Below are positions 53,382 through 62,414 of a stretch of 64,000 nucleotides of DNA, in pieces (the stretch's first letter is position 1; the number at the start of each line of letters is the position of its first letter). Location: contig JAQBXR010000004.1 of assembly GCA_027623295.1 (NCBI GenBank), positions 82,410 through 146,409 on the forward strand. The letters are read 5' to 3'. The DNA is from Planctomycetota bacterium. Lineage in GTDB: Bacteria > Planctomycetota > UBA1135. A model generated the notes under the pieces. It made no database searches. It was not told the DNA's origin and saw only the letters and a list, made by a program, of their open reading frames with translations. Both the position numbers and the translations under genes were made by a program.

Positions 53382-54136
53382 TTAAAGTACGCGAACTACA
53401 GTTGCGCTATGGCAAACATCAGGCGCTTGCCGATGTCGATATAGATCTACCCAAGGGGCAAGTCACCGCTTTGGTGGGCCCCTCAGGTTGCGGGAAGTCG
53501 TCCTTCTTAATGTGCTTGAATCGCTTAATTGAGCTCGTTCCAGGCGCTTCTGTCGAGGGATGTATCTGCCTAGACGGAAAGGAGGTTTTGCGCGATGTCA
53601 AATGCGCTCCGGTTTTACGTCGCCGGATCGGGATGATCTTCCAACGCCCGAACCCCTTTCATATGTCGCTGCGTCGCAACCTACATTTGGCTTTGCGTGA
53701 GCATGGCATGGGGGATAAGCAAGAACGCAATCAACGTATGCGTCGCGCCTTGGAAGACGTAGGCCTATGGGAGGAAGTGAAGGATCGGCTCGATGACAGC
53801 GCCACCGATTTGTCGGGTGGTCAGCAACAGCGTTTATGTTTTGCACGTGCTCTCATGCTGGAGCCGGAAGTCCTGTTGTTGGACGAGCCCTGCAGCGCCT
53901 TGGACCCGATTGCTTCTGAGGTCGTAGAGCAGCTGGTGTTGCAGCTACGCGGCCGCTACACCATTGGCTTAGTGACCCACAACCTCGCTCAAGCACGACG
54001 CCTTGCTGACCACCTAGCGGTGTTCTGGGTCAAAGATGGCGCTGGCACCGTATTGTGCTCTGGTCCTGCCGCTGCCATGTTTGAGGACGCCGGCCACCCA
54101 ACTGCTGTGGCCTATCTCGAAGGCCGTCGCGGTTAA
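53378..54136 (+). CDS. pstB: phosphate ABC transporter ATP-binding protein PstB
   Basis: A 252-aa ABC ATPase: Walker A GPSGCGKSS, Q-loop RIGMIFQRPNPFHMS (wording specific to PstB), signature LSGGQQQRLCFARAL, Walker B VLLLDEPCSALDP and switch His in THNLAQARR. It drives PstCA. Start GTG 53378 overlaps the pstA stop. No phoU, phoB or phoR lies downstream; the next genes are convergent. Confidence 0.96.
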   Translation: MIKVRELQLRYGKHQALADVDIDLPKGQVTALVGPSGCGKSSFLMCLNRLIELVPGASVEGCICLDGKEVLRDVKCAPVLRRRIGMIFQRPNPFHMSLRRNLHLALREHGMGDKQERNQRMRRALEDVGLWEEVKDRLDDSATDLSGGQQQRLCFARALMLEPEVLLLDEPCSALDPIASEVVEQLVLQLRGRYTIGLVTHNLAQARRLADHLAVFWVKDGAGTVLCSGPAAAMFEDAGHPTAVAYLEGRRG

Positions 54137-54138
54137 GT

Positions 54139-54636
54139 CTATGCGTCGGGAAGTTGCGCTAACTCTGCGCCCACTTCGAGCGCAATCTGTTGCGAGATCT
54201 CAATGAAGATTTCATCGAAGGCGCCGAAAGCATTTTCTCCAAGATCGGTGAGGAACTCCAGGTTGCGACGCACCGTGCCACCGCTCAGGACCTCGTTCTT
54301 TGAATCGCGCAACTCCCACTTCACCGCAAGTTCCGCCACACCCAAGGCCGCACCACCGGAGAGCAAAGCGACCCGAGCGCGCCTTCCGACGTCTTCAATC
54401 TCGGTATGCAGAGTGAAATCTGCAACACTGCCGCTCCTGAGTCGGATGTCGAGTTGCCTCTGCAAATCCGCACGGATCTCCGCGGTCAGTCCAACTTCAA
54501 TCCCATCCCAGCGGCTCGTATTCAGGGTCGTGGGTACGGAGATGGAGCGACCTCCACCAACTTCTGGGCTAATCATGCGATAACCACAAGAGGGCATCGC
54601 GAAGCTTAGGCAAAGCAGGAGCGGAAGAAGGCGCAT
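54139..54636 (-). CDS. LptE-like outer-membrane lipoprotein
   Basis: A 165-aa lipoprotein with lipobox FAMPSC and the diagnostic CGYR at the mature end. A mixed alpha/beta domain follows (NTSRWDGIEVGLTAEIRADLQRQL, VADFTLHTEIEDVGRRARVAL, GGTVRRNLEFL). This matches LptE, which forms the plug of the LptD LPS transporter; in many phyla the family is called 'LPS assembly lipoprotein'. Sequence conservation is low, so the call rests on CGYR and fold pattern. It lies 9 nt after the BamD-like gene. Confidence 0.75.
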   Translation of the reverse strand: MRLLPLLLCLSFAMPSCGYRMISPEVGGGRSISVPTTLNTSRWDGIEVGLTAEIRADLQRQLDIRLRSGSVADFTLHTEIEDVGRRARVALLSGGAALGVAELAVKWELRDSKNEVLSGGTVRRNLEFLTDLGENAFGAFDEIFIEISQQIALEVGAELAQLPDA

Positions 54637-54645
54637 GGGCTTTGG

Positions 54646-55566
54646 TTAAGAGTCGATGCGCAGGGCTTCAAGGCGCACCTTGGCTTCTTTTGCTGCATTA
54701 GTGCCGCCCACCAAATCAGCAATCGAGGCATCGCCTTGAGAAACTTCTCCGGCAGCCAATGCGAAGTGATGCATGGCGCCGATGTCGTTGCCGATTCGAA
54801 CGTAGTAATCGCCAACCATGGTGTGATACTGACTGAGCAAATCAGAGCAAATTTCGTATTTGCGTTGTGCTTCCACCCGGTGCAAGCCACCCGGGAAAAA
54901 CTCTAAGTAGGCGCGGAACTGCTCTAGCGCAAAACGTACGGAAGGGCCATTCAGGCTCTTCAGCTTGATTAGTCCATAGTGGCACATGGCAAGCTGAAAG
55001 GAAGCGCTGTCTTCCCAACCCAATCCTTGGAAGTCTGGTTGCAACAGGCCTGCGTAGAAGATCAAGGCATCGTCATAATCCTTGCCGTTGTAGTGGTACT
55101 CTGCAACGCGGGCCATAGCTTCAGCGCGCATTTGCGGATCATTGCCAAGCAGGGCTAGATTCTCCAAAGTGATCACGCCTCGGCCGCGGTCGGCGAAGAG
55201 CCAGAAAACCTTGTACTCACCCGCGAGCAATCCGGTGCCGTAATGCAGCAAGCGTTGTTCGGCTTCACGCGCGCGTTGGGCTGGACCGGTTTGCGCCATG
55301 TAGGCTTCGTAGTAACGAATCGCGGTGTTCCAATCCTGCAACGCATCGGCGACCTGGCCGTAGAGAAGGTTGAAATCGCGTTGCGTAGGTAGGTCGAAGT
55401 CGATGGCATCGAAGCCATCGAGAACGTCCTCCGCGGCATCGAAATCGCCGAGGTCCGCCAAGCGGTGCGCCTCCGCGAGATCGTGGATGGAAAGTTGCTG
55501 CGGCGGTCCAGAACAGGAGCCGACCATAGTTGCAGCAAGAAGCAGAAGGAGTGTGGTTTTCTTCAC
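54646..55566 (-). CDS. BamD-like TPR outer-membrane lipoprotein
   Basis: A 306-aa lipoprotein: signal KKTTLLLLLAATMVGSC, then TPR-like helix pairs. An early pair contains GDFDAAEDVLDGF, a middle one AEYHYNGKDYDDALIFYAGLL, and the late part ALEQFRAYLEFFPGGLHRVEAQRKYEICSDLLSQYHTMVGDYYVRIGNDIGAMHHF recalls the second half of BamD. Its partner LptE-like gene downstream fits an outer-membrane assembly role. The start is GTG 55566, overlapping the recO stop as GTGA; a longer frame to 55668 would give a non-hydrophobic start. Confidence 0.6.
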   Translation of the reverse strand: MKKTTLLLLLAATMVGSCSGPPQQLSIHDLAEAHRLADLGDFDAAEDVLDGFDAIDFDLPTQRDFNLLYGQVADALQDWNTAIRYYEAYMAQTGPAQRAREAEQRLLHYGTGLLAGEYKVFWLFADRGRGVITLENLALLGNDPQMRAEAMARVAEYHYNGKDYDDALIFYAGLLQPDFQGLGWEDSASFQLAMCHYGLIKLKSLNGPSVRFALEQFRAYLEFFPGGLHRVEAQRKYEICSDLLSQYHTMVGDYYVRIGNDIGAMHHFALAAGEVSQGDASIADLVGGTNAAKEAKVRLEALRIDS

Positions 55567-56318
55567 GGACCGGGGACCGGGGCGACGTCTTGCCGATGTA
55601 GCAGTTGCCATGCTTTGGGCGGACGTTCCAGGTGGTAGTGCAGGAATTCGCCCAAGATTGTAAGACAATGCTCGGGGTTTCCGCAGTCTGCATCGAGTGC
55701 GATTTCCGGGGTCGCACGCATTCTTTGCAATAAAGCGAGGTCTTCAAGGGAGATGCGACGCGCATGCTGGTCTGGCCGATGCCCATCTTGAGGCACCAGC
55801 AGCCCTCCAGATGCGGGGGAGAACCACAATGTGGCGCCTTTGGGGGTGCCGGCGGGGATTTCGAGGTCAGGTTGTAGGCCTAATTCTTCCAATCCCTCGA
55901 GCACCGCTGCGCATAGTAGGGCATCCACGGGGGCGCCTTCTGCGAGGTGCTCCAGCCAGCGATGCAACCATAAGAAGAGGCGCGGAGAGGGTTGCCCTGG
56001 AGGAGAGCCGAGTTCTGCGAGTTCCGCCAAAATGCCTGCGGCAACCAGGCGTCGGGTGCCCCCGGCGAGTCCCGACATGCGGTCGAGGAGTTTGCCGGAG
56101 TAAAGATTGAACATTTCGGCGCCCTCTTTGCCACCGAATTTGATCTCGACCAAAGCCCAAGTGTCGTAGATTCCGATTTGGCCACTCTTTAAGCGGTTGA
56201 CGCCTTTTGCCAAAATGGAAACCGCGCCAAACTTGGGAGTCAGCACACGCAGTACTTGTGAGTTTTCCGAGTAGGGCCAGCGTCGCAGGACAATGCCCGG
56301 GGAGGTTGTTCGCCTCAC
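55563..56318 (-). CDS. recO: DNA repair protein RecO
   Basis: A 251-aa RecO with an N-terminal OB fold (TSPGIVLRRWPYSENSQVLRVLTPKFGAVSILAKGVNR) and a helical C-terminal part. It helps load RecA on SSB-coated gaps. Zinc-cluster cysteines of the classical type are not evident in the C-terminal part (only CGNPEHC remains). The start is GTG 56318, overlapping the stop of the CBS-domain gene (GTGA), and its stop overlaps the start of the TPR lipoprotein. Confidence 0.85.
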   Translation of the reverse strand: MRRTTSPGIVLRRWPYSENSQVLRVLTPKFGAVSILAKGVNRLKSGQIGIYDTWALVEIKFGGKEGAEMFNLYSGKLLDRMSGLAGGTRRLVAAGILAELAELGSPPGQPSPRLFLWLHRWLEHLAEGAPVDALLCAAVLEGLEELGLQPDLEIPAGTPKGATLWFSPASGGLLVPQDGHRPDQHARRISLEDLALLQRMRATPEIALDADCGNPEHCLTILGEFLHYHLERPPKAWQLLHRQDVAPVPGP

Positions 56319-57694
56319 GCGACTTCCGTTTGCTCGTCAGGCTGAATACGGGTTAAGCGCACGCGATGAATGCGGCGATCGTCCGCCTGCAGCACCTCCA
56401 TGAAGAGGCCGTTCATCGTTAGATGTTCCCCGACCGTTGGGATGTGCCCGAAGCGGTCGAACAAAAGTCCTGCAATGGTGTCGTAATCTTCGTCTCCGGG
56501 AAGATCAGTATCGAAAAATTCGTTGAGGTCATAAAGCGCAACACGTCCATTAGCCTCGACATTGTTTTCATCGACGCGGAGGAGTTCGGCAGATTCCTCC
56601 TTGTCATCGTGTTCATCTTGAATCTCGCCCACGATCTCTTCAATCAAATCTTCAATGGTCACCACACCAGCAGTACCGCCGTATTCATCGACCACCACCG
56701 CCAAGTGAATCCTGCGTTGACGCATTTCTTCAAGCAAATTGTGGGCCGCTTTGGTTTCTGGTACGAAGTATGGCTCGCGCATATGTGCCGCAACGGTTTC
56801 CTGACTCAAGTCGCGCCCTTCCAGGGTGAGCTGCATTAAATCCTTTAGGTAGAGCACACCCTTGATGTTATCTAGATTCTGCTCATACACCGGAATCCGC
56901 GAATGGCCTTCTTCTAGAGACAGTTTGAGAAAATCGGCGAGAGTGCTGTCATAGGTGATTGCGGTGAGCTCGGTGCGCGGCGTCATGGTGCTTGCAGCAT
57001 CGGCTTCCGGTAAATCCAACACCCGGCCGATCATGTTTTGTTCGGTTTCGGTGAGCACTTCCTCGCGCGTGTGATCGGCAGCCACATTGAGAAGATTGGT
57101 GGACAGGTCCCTGGTGCTGGTGTCGTGGGCCTCAGCGCCAATGAAAGAAAGTAGGCGTTCGCACACAATGGTGAGTGGACGCAATAAATAGGTCAGTGCA
57201 ACCGCCAAAGGAAGGAAGCTGAGCACGAATTTACGTGCGCGGCGGCGTTGGACTAAGGCGGGGAAGGCTTCCAACATGAGGCCGCCCAAAAGGGCAGCAC
57301 CCAACCCGATAGGCCAATGTTGCAGGGTGGTGGGTTCGGCAATACCGCGTAGCAAAAAGACCGCGGACGCGGCAAGCAAGAACAAACGTGCTAAGCCTGC
57401 AGCAGATGGCAAGCTTGGGTGGCGTTCTAAGGTTGCGTCAATTCGTTCTTCGATCGCATCGTCGAGTCCATCGAGTAGCCTCGGGCGTACTGGCGATTGC
57501 AGCAGGGTGCGCAAGCCGCCAAGAATTGCGCCAATCACAATCAGCAAGATAGGTAAAAGCAGGAGGAAGTCGGCGGGGGCGGCGACTTCCGCGGGCGAGG
57601 GAGGGAGGTCCGCGTCGGATAATTCCGCGCAGGCCTTCATGACCGCTAAGAGGGCAGGTGAGTTCAAGATGTTCGGTCGCAGTCTGCGACTCAT
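56315..57694 (-). CDS. CBS/CorC-HlyC domain membrane protein (hemolysin family)
   Basis: A 459-aa protein: N-terminal TM segments (about 25-45, 100-120, 125-145, 160-180), a CBS pair (about 215-345, with MTPRTELTAI, SRIPVYEQNLDNIKGVLYLKDL, VVVDEYGGTAGVVTIEDLIEEIVGEI), and a C-terminal CorC_HlyC domain (about 370-450). Such proteins are linked to Mg2+/Co2+ efflux; 'hemolysin' is a historic label. The divergent gene starts 75 nt away, and a TATTAT box lies 4 nt before this ATG. Confidence 0.88.
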   Translation of the reverse strand: MSRRLRPNILNSPALLAVMKACAELSDADLPPSPAEVAAPADFLLLLPILLIVIGAILGGLRTLLQSPVRPRLLDGLDDAIEERIDATLERHPSLPSAAGLARLFLLAASAVFLLRGIAEPTTLQHWPIGLGAALLGGLMLEAFPALVQRRRARKFVLSFLPLAVALTYLLRPLTIVCERLLSFIGAEAHDTSTRDLSTNLLNVAADHTREEVLTETEQNMIGRVLDLPEADAASTMTPRTELTAITYDSTLADFLKLSLEEGHSRIPVYEQNLDNIKGVLYLKDLMQLTLEGRDLSQETVAAHMREPYFVPETKAAHNLLEEMRQRRIHLAVVVDEYGGTAGVVTIEDLIEEIVGEIQDEHDDKEESAELLRVDENNVEANGRVALYDLNEFFDTDLPGDEDYDTIAGLLFDRFGHIPTVGEHLTMNGLFMEVLQADDRRIHRVRLTRIQPDEQTEVA

Positions 57695-57756
57695 CCTAAT
57701 AATACCCTCCTACGAGCGTAATGTTTGAGCATTCCCGTCCGCAGCTGTCCCGGAGG

Positions 57757-57762
57757 TATGCT
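57757..57762 (+). promoter_or_regulatory. -10 box (TATGCT) with 6-nt spacing to the beta-helix protein start
   Basis: TATGCT, TTCTCC, then ATG 57769. It favours this start over ATG 57721, since the protein then begins directly with its signal peptide. Confidence 0.45.
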
Positions 57763-57768
57763 TTCTCC

Positions 57769-59979
57769 ATGCTGATTTCGTCCCTGACCCTCGTTTTAGC
57801 TGCTCTAGCTACTCTAGCTGCCTCTCAGCAAGAGCTCCCAGTCCTGGAATTGACCCATGACAATACTGAAATTACGCAATCTTGCCGGATTTCGATTCCT
57901 GTTGGCCGTGTAATTTCAGACTCCGACGGCAATGGTGTCATTCAAATCCGCACGGATGGCATTGAGGTGATTTTTGAAAAGAATTCGATCTTGCGCGGGG
58001 AACGTTTGGGTGTGGATGCGGATTCATTCGAGGGCATTGGAATCCATATTGAAGGCGCCAAAAATGTAGTGCTACGCAATATCTTCGTGCGTGGATACCG
58101 CTGTGGTGTATTAGCAACTCAAGCCGATGGCTTGGTGGTCGATGGCGCGGATTTTAGGCGTAACTTTCATCAACGGTTGAAATCGACCCCTGAGCGTGAA
58201 GACGCAAGCGATTGGTTGTGGCCGCATGAAAATGACGCGCAGCAATGGCGCAAAAATTACGGTGCTGGATTATGCATTGAGCGAAGCGATTCTGTTGTGG
58301 TGCAGAATGTGGTGGTGCGGGAACAGCAAAACGGAATCATTTTGGATCGCGTCACCAACGCCGAGTTACGCAGCAACGATTGCTCCTTCCTTTCTGGTTG
58401 GGGCCTGGCCATGTGGCGTAGTTGCGATAACTTGGTTCAGCAAAACCGCTTTGATTTTTGCGTGCGTGGGTACAGCCATAAGGCCTATAACCGAGGTCAA
58501 GACTCTGCCGGAATCCTGATGTTTGAGCAGTGCTCTCGCAATCGTATTCTTTCCAACTCGGCCACTCATTGTGGAGACGGCATTTTTGCTTTCTCAGGGA
58601 AGGAAGCTCTCGGAGAAAATCCAGCGCCGCAAGAGGATTTTGATTACACCCGACTTGGTAATAACGATAACCAGTTCATCGGCAATATCTTGAATGATGC
58701 CGCTGCGCATGGGTTAGAGCTAACTTTTGGCTTTGGGAATCTCATCCGCGACAACACTTTTCATGGCAATGCCATTTGCGGAGTCTGGGCCGGATTTTCC
58801 CAAGACACGACTATTTTGCAGAATGATTTCCGCAACAACGGAAGCGATGGTTATGGATTGGAGCGCGGTGCCATCAACATTGATCACAGTCGTAACAATT
58901 TGATTCAAGCAAACCAAATGCTCGACAATGCCGCCGGCCTTTACCTTTGGAGTGAAGAGACCCCCTTTTCAGAGACTCCGTGGGGGCAGGCAAATGACTT
59001 AACCGCCACGGGGAACGTGGTGTTGGGGAATGTATTTCAAGGCGATGGCAAAGCCGTCCATTTGCGCGGCAGCGTGGGCGTACAGCACGCCGACAATAGT
59101 TTTCAAAGTGCGGGTACGGGCGAAGAAGGTGAGCGGGAAAGTGTAGTCTTGGAAGATGACGCGGCATGGACAGCCGTGATTTCGCCCAAGCAAAAGGTGG
59201 AAAAAATCGAGGTACTTCCAGCTCCTGAAACCATGTTTCGCGGCCGTGACCACATTGTGATTGCTGAATGGGGCCCCTGGGACCAAAAGTCTCCTTTATG
59301 GCAGAGAGTGGGGAATACCGGTAGTGAACACCGATTCCGCATGCTGCCTAAAGAGGCAGAGGTAGTTTTGCGTTTCGTCGACGGCGGCCGCACTGTTTCG
59401 ATTCGGCCCATGGCCAACACCGATTCCGCAGTTGGCAAGTTCTATCGCGTATTTGGTGGACGCAATAGCATGGATTTCTACATTTTGTCCGCTCGAGTGA
59501 ATGGAAGATCTTTCAGCATGGAGGGAGTTGTGGTTAGCGTGGATTGGGAGGTGCGCAACTTCGAGTCGCCGGTGGACCCGCGGGAAGATGTGGAAGCTTG
59601 GCGTGCGGCAGCGTCGGAGGAGGGTGCGCTAGTTTGGAAAACCAAGAACCCAAATCTGAACTTCCAGAGTGGCGGTCCTAAGCAGGTACAGCAAGGCGCT
59701 GCAACCGGGGCCTGTGAAGCGGTCGACCACTTCGGCACGATTATGACCTCTAAGTTGGTCATGAATAAGGGCGCGTGGAAAATTCGCACCTACAGTGACG
59801 ATGGCATCCGGCTGTGGGCCGATGATGTCCTGCTCATCGATAACTGGACCCATCATGGTCCTACCTGGAACGAAGCCGTCCTGACTCTGGAGGGGCGAAA
59901 AGCGGTCAACCTTCGCGTGGAACATTTCGAGCTAGACGGCCACAGTGTTTTAGACCTGAAAATCGTCCGCTCGCGCTAA
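57769..59979 (+). CDS. secreted right-handed beta-helix (NosD-like) protein with C-terminal PA14 domain
   Basis: A 736-aa exported protein. It has a signal peptide (MLISSLTLVLAALATLAAS) at 1-19 and then parallel beta-helix coils at about 60-460, with many repeats of the NosD/PbH1 type (NVVLRNIFVRGY, NIDHSRNNLIQANQM, DNAAGLYLWSEE). A mixed region of about 460-570 follows. The C-terminal PA14-type domain (about 650-736) has YSDDGIRLWADDVLLIDNWT and the matching ending. It probably binds or cleaves a polysaccharide at the cell surface. No catalytic residues can be named. ATG 57721 would add a 16-residue leader before the signal; hutI follows 9 nt later. Confidence 0.85.
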   Translation: MLISSLTLVLAALATLAASQQELPVLELTHDNTEITQSCRISIPVGRVISDSDGNGVIQIRTDGIEVIFEKNSILRGERLGVDADSFEGIGIHIEGAKNVVLRNIFVRGYRCGVLATQADGLVVDGADFRRNFHQRLKSTPEREDASDWLWPHENDAQQWRKNYGAGLCIERSDSVVVQNVVVREQQNGIILDRVTNAELRSNDCSFLSGWGLAMWRSCDNLVQQNRFDFCVRGYSHKAYNRGQDSAGILMFEQCSRNRILSNSATHCGDGIFAFSGKEALGENPAPQEDFDYTRLGNNDNQFIGNILNDAAAHGLELTFGFGNLIRDNTFHGNAICGVWAGFSQDTTILQNDFRNNGSDGYGLERGAINIDHSRNNLIQANQMLDNAAGLYLWSEETPFSETPWGQANDLTATGNVVLGNVFQGDGKAVHLRGSVGVQHADNSFQSAGTGEEGERESVVLEDDAAWTAVISPKQKVEKIEVLPAPETMFRGRDHIVIAEWGPWDQKSPLWQRVGNTGSEHRFRMLPKEAEVVLRFVDGGRTVSIRPMANTDSAVGKFYRVFGGRNSMDFYILSARVNGRSFSMEGVVVSVDWEVRNFESPVDPREDVEAWRAAASEEGALVWKTKNPNLNFQSGGPKQVQQGAATGACEAVDHFGTIMTSKLVMNKGAWKIRTYSDDGIRLWADDVLLIDNWTHHGPTWNEAVLTLEGRKAVNLRVEHFELDGHSVLDLKIVRSR

Positions 59980-59982
59980 ACT
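59977..59982 (+). promoter_or_regulatory. -10 box (TAAACT) of hutI, overlapping the preceding stop codon
   Basis: The TAA stop of the beta-helix gene is also the first three bases of TAAACT, followed by 6 nt (CTCGGC) and the hutI ATG. It is a leaderless arrangement packed into a 9-nt gap. Confidence 0.5.
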
Positions 59983-59988
59983 CTCGGC

Positions 59989-61209
59989 ATGAATCCGAAG
60001 CCCTGTCAATTGTTGGTGCATCACGCAGGGAGCGTGGTCACCTGGGATAGCGGGACCTCTACTCAGGCCGATGCTTTGGTTATCGATCAAGGCAAAGTGG
60101 TTGCGGTAGGGTTGGAATCGGAGTTGCGTGGTGCATGGAATCCAGTCTCGGAGCTCGATGCCGGCGGCGGTTTAGTGGTTCCGGGTTTTGTCGATGCGCA
60201 CGTACACCCGGTATTTGCAGTTGGCCGCGCGGAAGAATTTGATTGGCGTGCGGAAGGTGTGGAGTATTTGGAAATCGCCAAGCGGGGCGGTGGAATCTTG
60301 TCGAGCGTACGGAATGTGCGCGCAGCTAGTGAAGAAGATTTGCTGGCTAAAGTGCGCAGTCACTTTCGGCGTATGCGACGTCATGGAACGACGGCCTGTG
60401 AAGGCAAGTCGGGTTATGGATTGTCGGTCGAGTCTGAGTTGAAGTCTTTAAAGGTCATGCAACAAGCCGCCGAAGCCGAGGGAATGCCGCTTTATGCGAC
60501 CTTCCTTGGCGCACATATGTTTCCGCAAGAGCATCGCGAAGACCCGCAGCGTTACATGGATATCCTGTGTGAGGAAATGCTGCCCGCAGTAAAAGAGCAG
60601 GGAATTGCGCGAGCTGCAGACATCTTCATTGAAGAAGGCGCCTTTAATGCAACTCAAGCCCGCCGTTATTGCGCGCGCGCGAAGGAGTTGGGTTTTGCTT
60701 TGCGGATTCACGCCGATCAGTTTCATGAAATTGGCGGCACCCAACTCGCGGTAGAGATGGAGGCGGAGTGCGTGGACCACCTTGAAGCCTTAAGCGATGG
60801 CGGTCTGGAAGCCTTGGCACTGAGCGGAAAAACCTTCGCCGGTTTACTCCCAACCGTGCCCCACTTTTTGCGCCAAAAAATCGATGCGCCAGGTCGGAAG
60901 CTGGTTCAAGCGGGAGTGCCTTACTTCCTTGCGACCGACTTCAATCCTGGTACTAGCTACACGCCGAGTTTGCCCGAGGTCGCTCACTTCGCCCGCGTTC
61001 GCCTGAACCTAAGCGCCGAGCAATGCCTGTTTGGTATGACCTTGGGCGCTGCCCGTAGTCTCGGAATCGGGGCGCAAAAGGGGCATTTAGGCCCTGGCGC
61101 CGATGCCGACCTTCTGGTTCTTGACTTACCAGACCTTTTTCACTTCGGGTATGCCTTTGGCGAAAACCCTGTGGTGAAAATCGTGGTGGGCGGCAAAGTC
61201 CAGCAGTAA
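59989..61209 (+). CDS. hutI: imidazolonepropionase
   Basis: A 406-aa amidohydrolase of histidine breakdown, opening the imidazolone ring to N-formimino-glutamate. The metal-site HxH is FVDAHVHPVFAVGR, with further ligands in RIHADQFHEIGGTQ (His) and FLATDFNPGTSY (Asp). The substrate-recognition phrase EGKSGYGLS is specific to HutI. The C-terminal segment LGPGADADLLVLDLPD is normal. No other hut genes are nearby, so it is an isolated pathway gene. Confidence 0.93.
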   Translation: MNPKPCQLLVHHAGSVVTWDSGTSTQADALVIDQGKVVAVGLESELRGAWNPVSELDAGGGLVVPGFVDAHVHPVFAVGRAEEFDWRAEGVEYLEIAKRGGGILSSVRNVRAASEEDLLAKVRSHFRRMRRHGTTACEGKSGYGLSVESELKSLKVMQQAAEAEGMPLYATFLGAHMFPQEHREDPQRYMDILCEEMLPAVKEQGIARAADIFIEEGAFNATQARRYCARAKELGFALRIHADQFHEIGGTQLAVEMEAECVDHLEALSDGGLEALALSGKTFAGLLPTVPHFLRQKIDAPGRKLVQAGVPYFLATDFNPGTSYTPSLPEVAHFARVRLNLSAEQCLFGMTLGAARSLGIGAQKGHLGPGADADLLVLDLPDLFHFGYAFGENPVVKIVVGGKVQQ

Positions 61210-61222
61210 TTTCGGATTGGTA

Positions 61223-61228
61223 TAGACT
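61223..61228 (+). promoter_or_regulatory. -10 box (TAGACT) of the propeller protein gene
   Basis: TAGACT, 5 nt, then ATG 61234. There is no Shine-Dalgarno sequence at a usable distance. Confidence 0.5.
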
Positions 61229-61233
61229 GGGGA

Positions 61234-62397
61234 ATGCGCGTCTTCTCGCTTTACCTCCTGCTTCTCTTCTGTTACCTATGGCTGTCGACGGTTTCCTGCG
61301 CCGCGCAAGTATTTCACGTCGAGGAAGCGCCCGAGTGGACTAGCTTTTTCGATACGACGAGTGGTTGGACCGGTGCCGATGGCATCTTTGCGCTTCCATT
61401 GGATGGGATTGATTCCCCCGGTGGAGTCGACCGCACCTCCACGGTCTTTGTTTTTAGTGACACCTTCATCGGCGATGTGAATCCTGGCGGCTCTCGCGTC
61501 AATGCACAACTGGTGAACAACACCCTCGGCTTCTTACGTCAAGGGGAGTTCGCGCAGGGAGCTAGGTTCTTTTGGGATCAAAGTGGGTCTAGCCCTGGTG
61601 CCATGGTGGTGCCGGACACGCCACTGTCGGAAGCTGGCGATTGGTATTGGTTTGCCGATGGCGTGGTGCTCGGCGATCAAATCCACGTTTTAGCCATGCG
61701 TATGCATAGCCTTCCTGGTGGCGGTGCCTTTGGCTTTGAACGCGGTGGCATTGCGTTGATTTCTATGCCCAAAGCGGGCCCTTATGTGCCATCCTCCATC
61801 CGCCAAATCGATGCACCGGTCGGCTTGCCTCCGGTGGTTGGAGGACGCGGCGGCATCTTTTTTGGAGCCGGGATTTTCTCGAATACGGCAGCGGCAGGCG
61901 CCCCAAACCCAGACGGCTTTATCTATATCTATGGTTCGCAAGAAGATCCTCTAGTGAAGAAACTCGTGGTGGCACGGGTACAGCCACAAAGCTTCACCGA
62001 CTTCGATGCCTGGCGCTATTGGAATGGCAATTCTTGGGTGCGCGATATCCGTCAAGTTGCCGCGGTCACTGGCCGCATTTCGAATGAACTATCGGTCAGT
62101 CCAGCCCCAAATGGGCAGTTCGCACTCATCTTTTCGCTGGACACTTTATCGGGCAAGGTAGCCATGAAGTTGGCTGACAACCCATGGGGTCCATTTGGTC
62201 CTGCCGAAGTGCTGTGGGAGATTGAAACTCCGCCAAGCATAGATGACTTGTTCACCTACAACGCCAAAGCGCACCCGCACCTTTCCGAGCCCGGTGAGTT
62301 GCTGATCAGTTGGAACGTCAACACCTTCAATTTCTGGGACCACTTCACCTACGCCGATATCTATCGTCCGCGATTCATCAAGTTGGTGTGGCATTAA
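61234..62397 (+). CDS. secreted beta-propeller-like protein (DUF4185-type)
   Basis: A 387-aa exported protein: signal peptide VFSLYLLLLFCYLWLSTVSCAA at about 3-24, then a beta-rich domain with repeated blades of the kind W-x-G-A-D-G-x-F-x-L-P, VFVFSDTFIG, NAQLVNNTLGFL and FIYIYGSQ. This matches the DUF4185 family and five-bladed propeller glycoside-hydrolase relatives by pattern. A catalytic role is unproven. Its own TAGACT box suggests separate expression from hutI. Confidence 0.7.
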   Translation: MRVFSLYLLLLFCYLWLSTVSCAAQVFHVEEAPEWTSFFDTTSGWTGADGIFALPLDGIDSPGGVDRTSTVFVFSDTFIGDVNPGGSRVNAQLVNNTLGFLRQGEFAQGARFFWDQSGSSPGAMVVPDTPLSEAGDWYWFADGVVLGDQIHVLAMRMHSLPGGGAFGFERGGIALISMPKAGPYVPSSIRQIDAPVGLPPVVGGRGGIFFGAGIFSNTAAAGAPNPDGFIYIYGSQEDPLVKKLVVARVQPQSFTDFDAWRYWNGNSWVRDIRQVAAVTGRISNELSVSPAPNGQFALIFSLDTLSGKVAMKLADNPWGPFGPAEVLWEIETPPSIDDLFTYNAKAHPHLSEPGELLISWNVNTFNFWDHFTYADIYRPRFIKLVWH

Positions 62398-62408
62398 GTC
62401 GGGGGGGA

Positions 62409-62414
62409 TAGAAT
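62409..62414 (+). promoter_or_regulatory. -10 box (TAGAAT) of the saccharopine-dehydrogenase-like gene
   Basis: TAGAAT, 8 nt, then ATG 62423, following a run of seven G. It predicts a leader of one or two bases. Confidence 0.5.
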
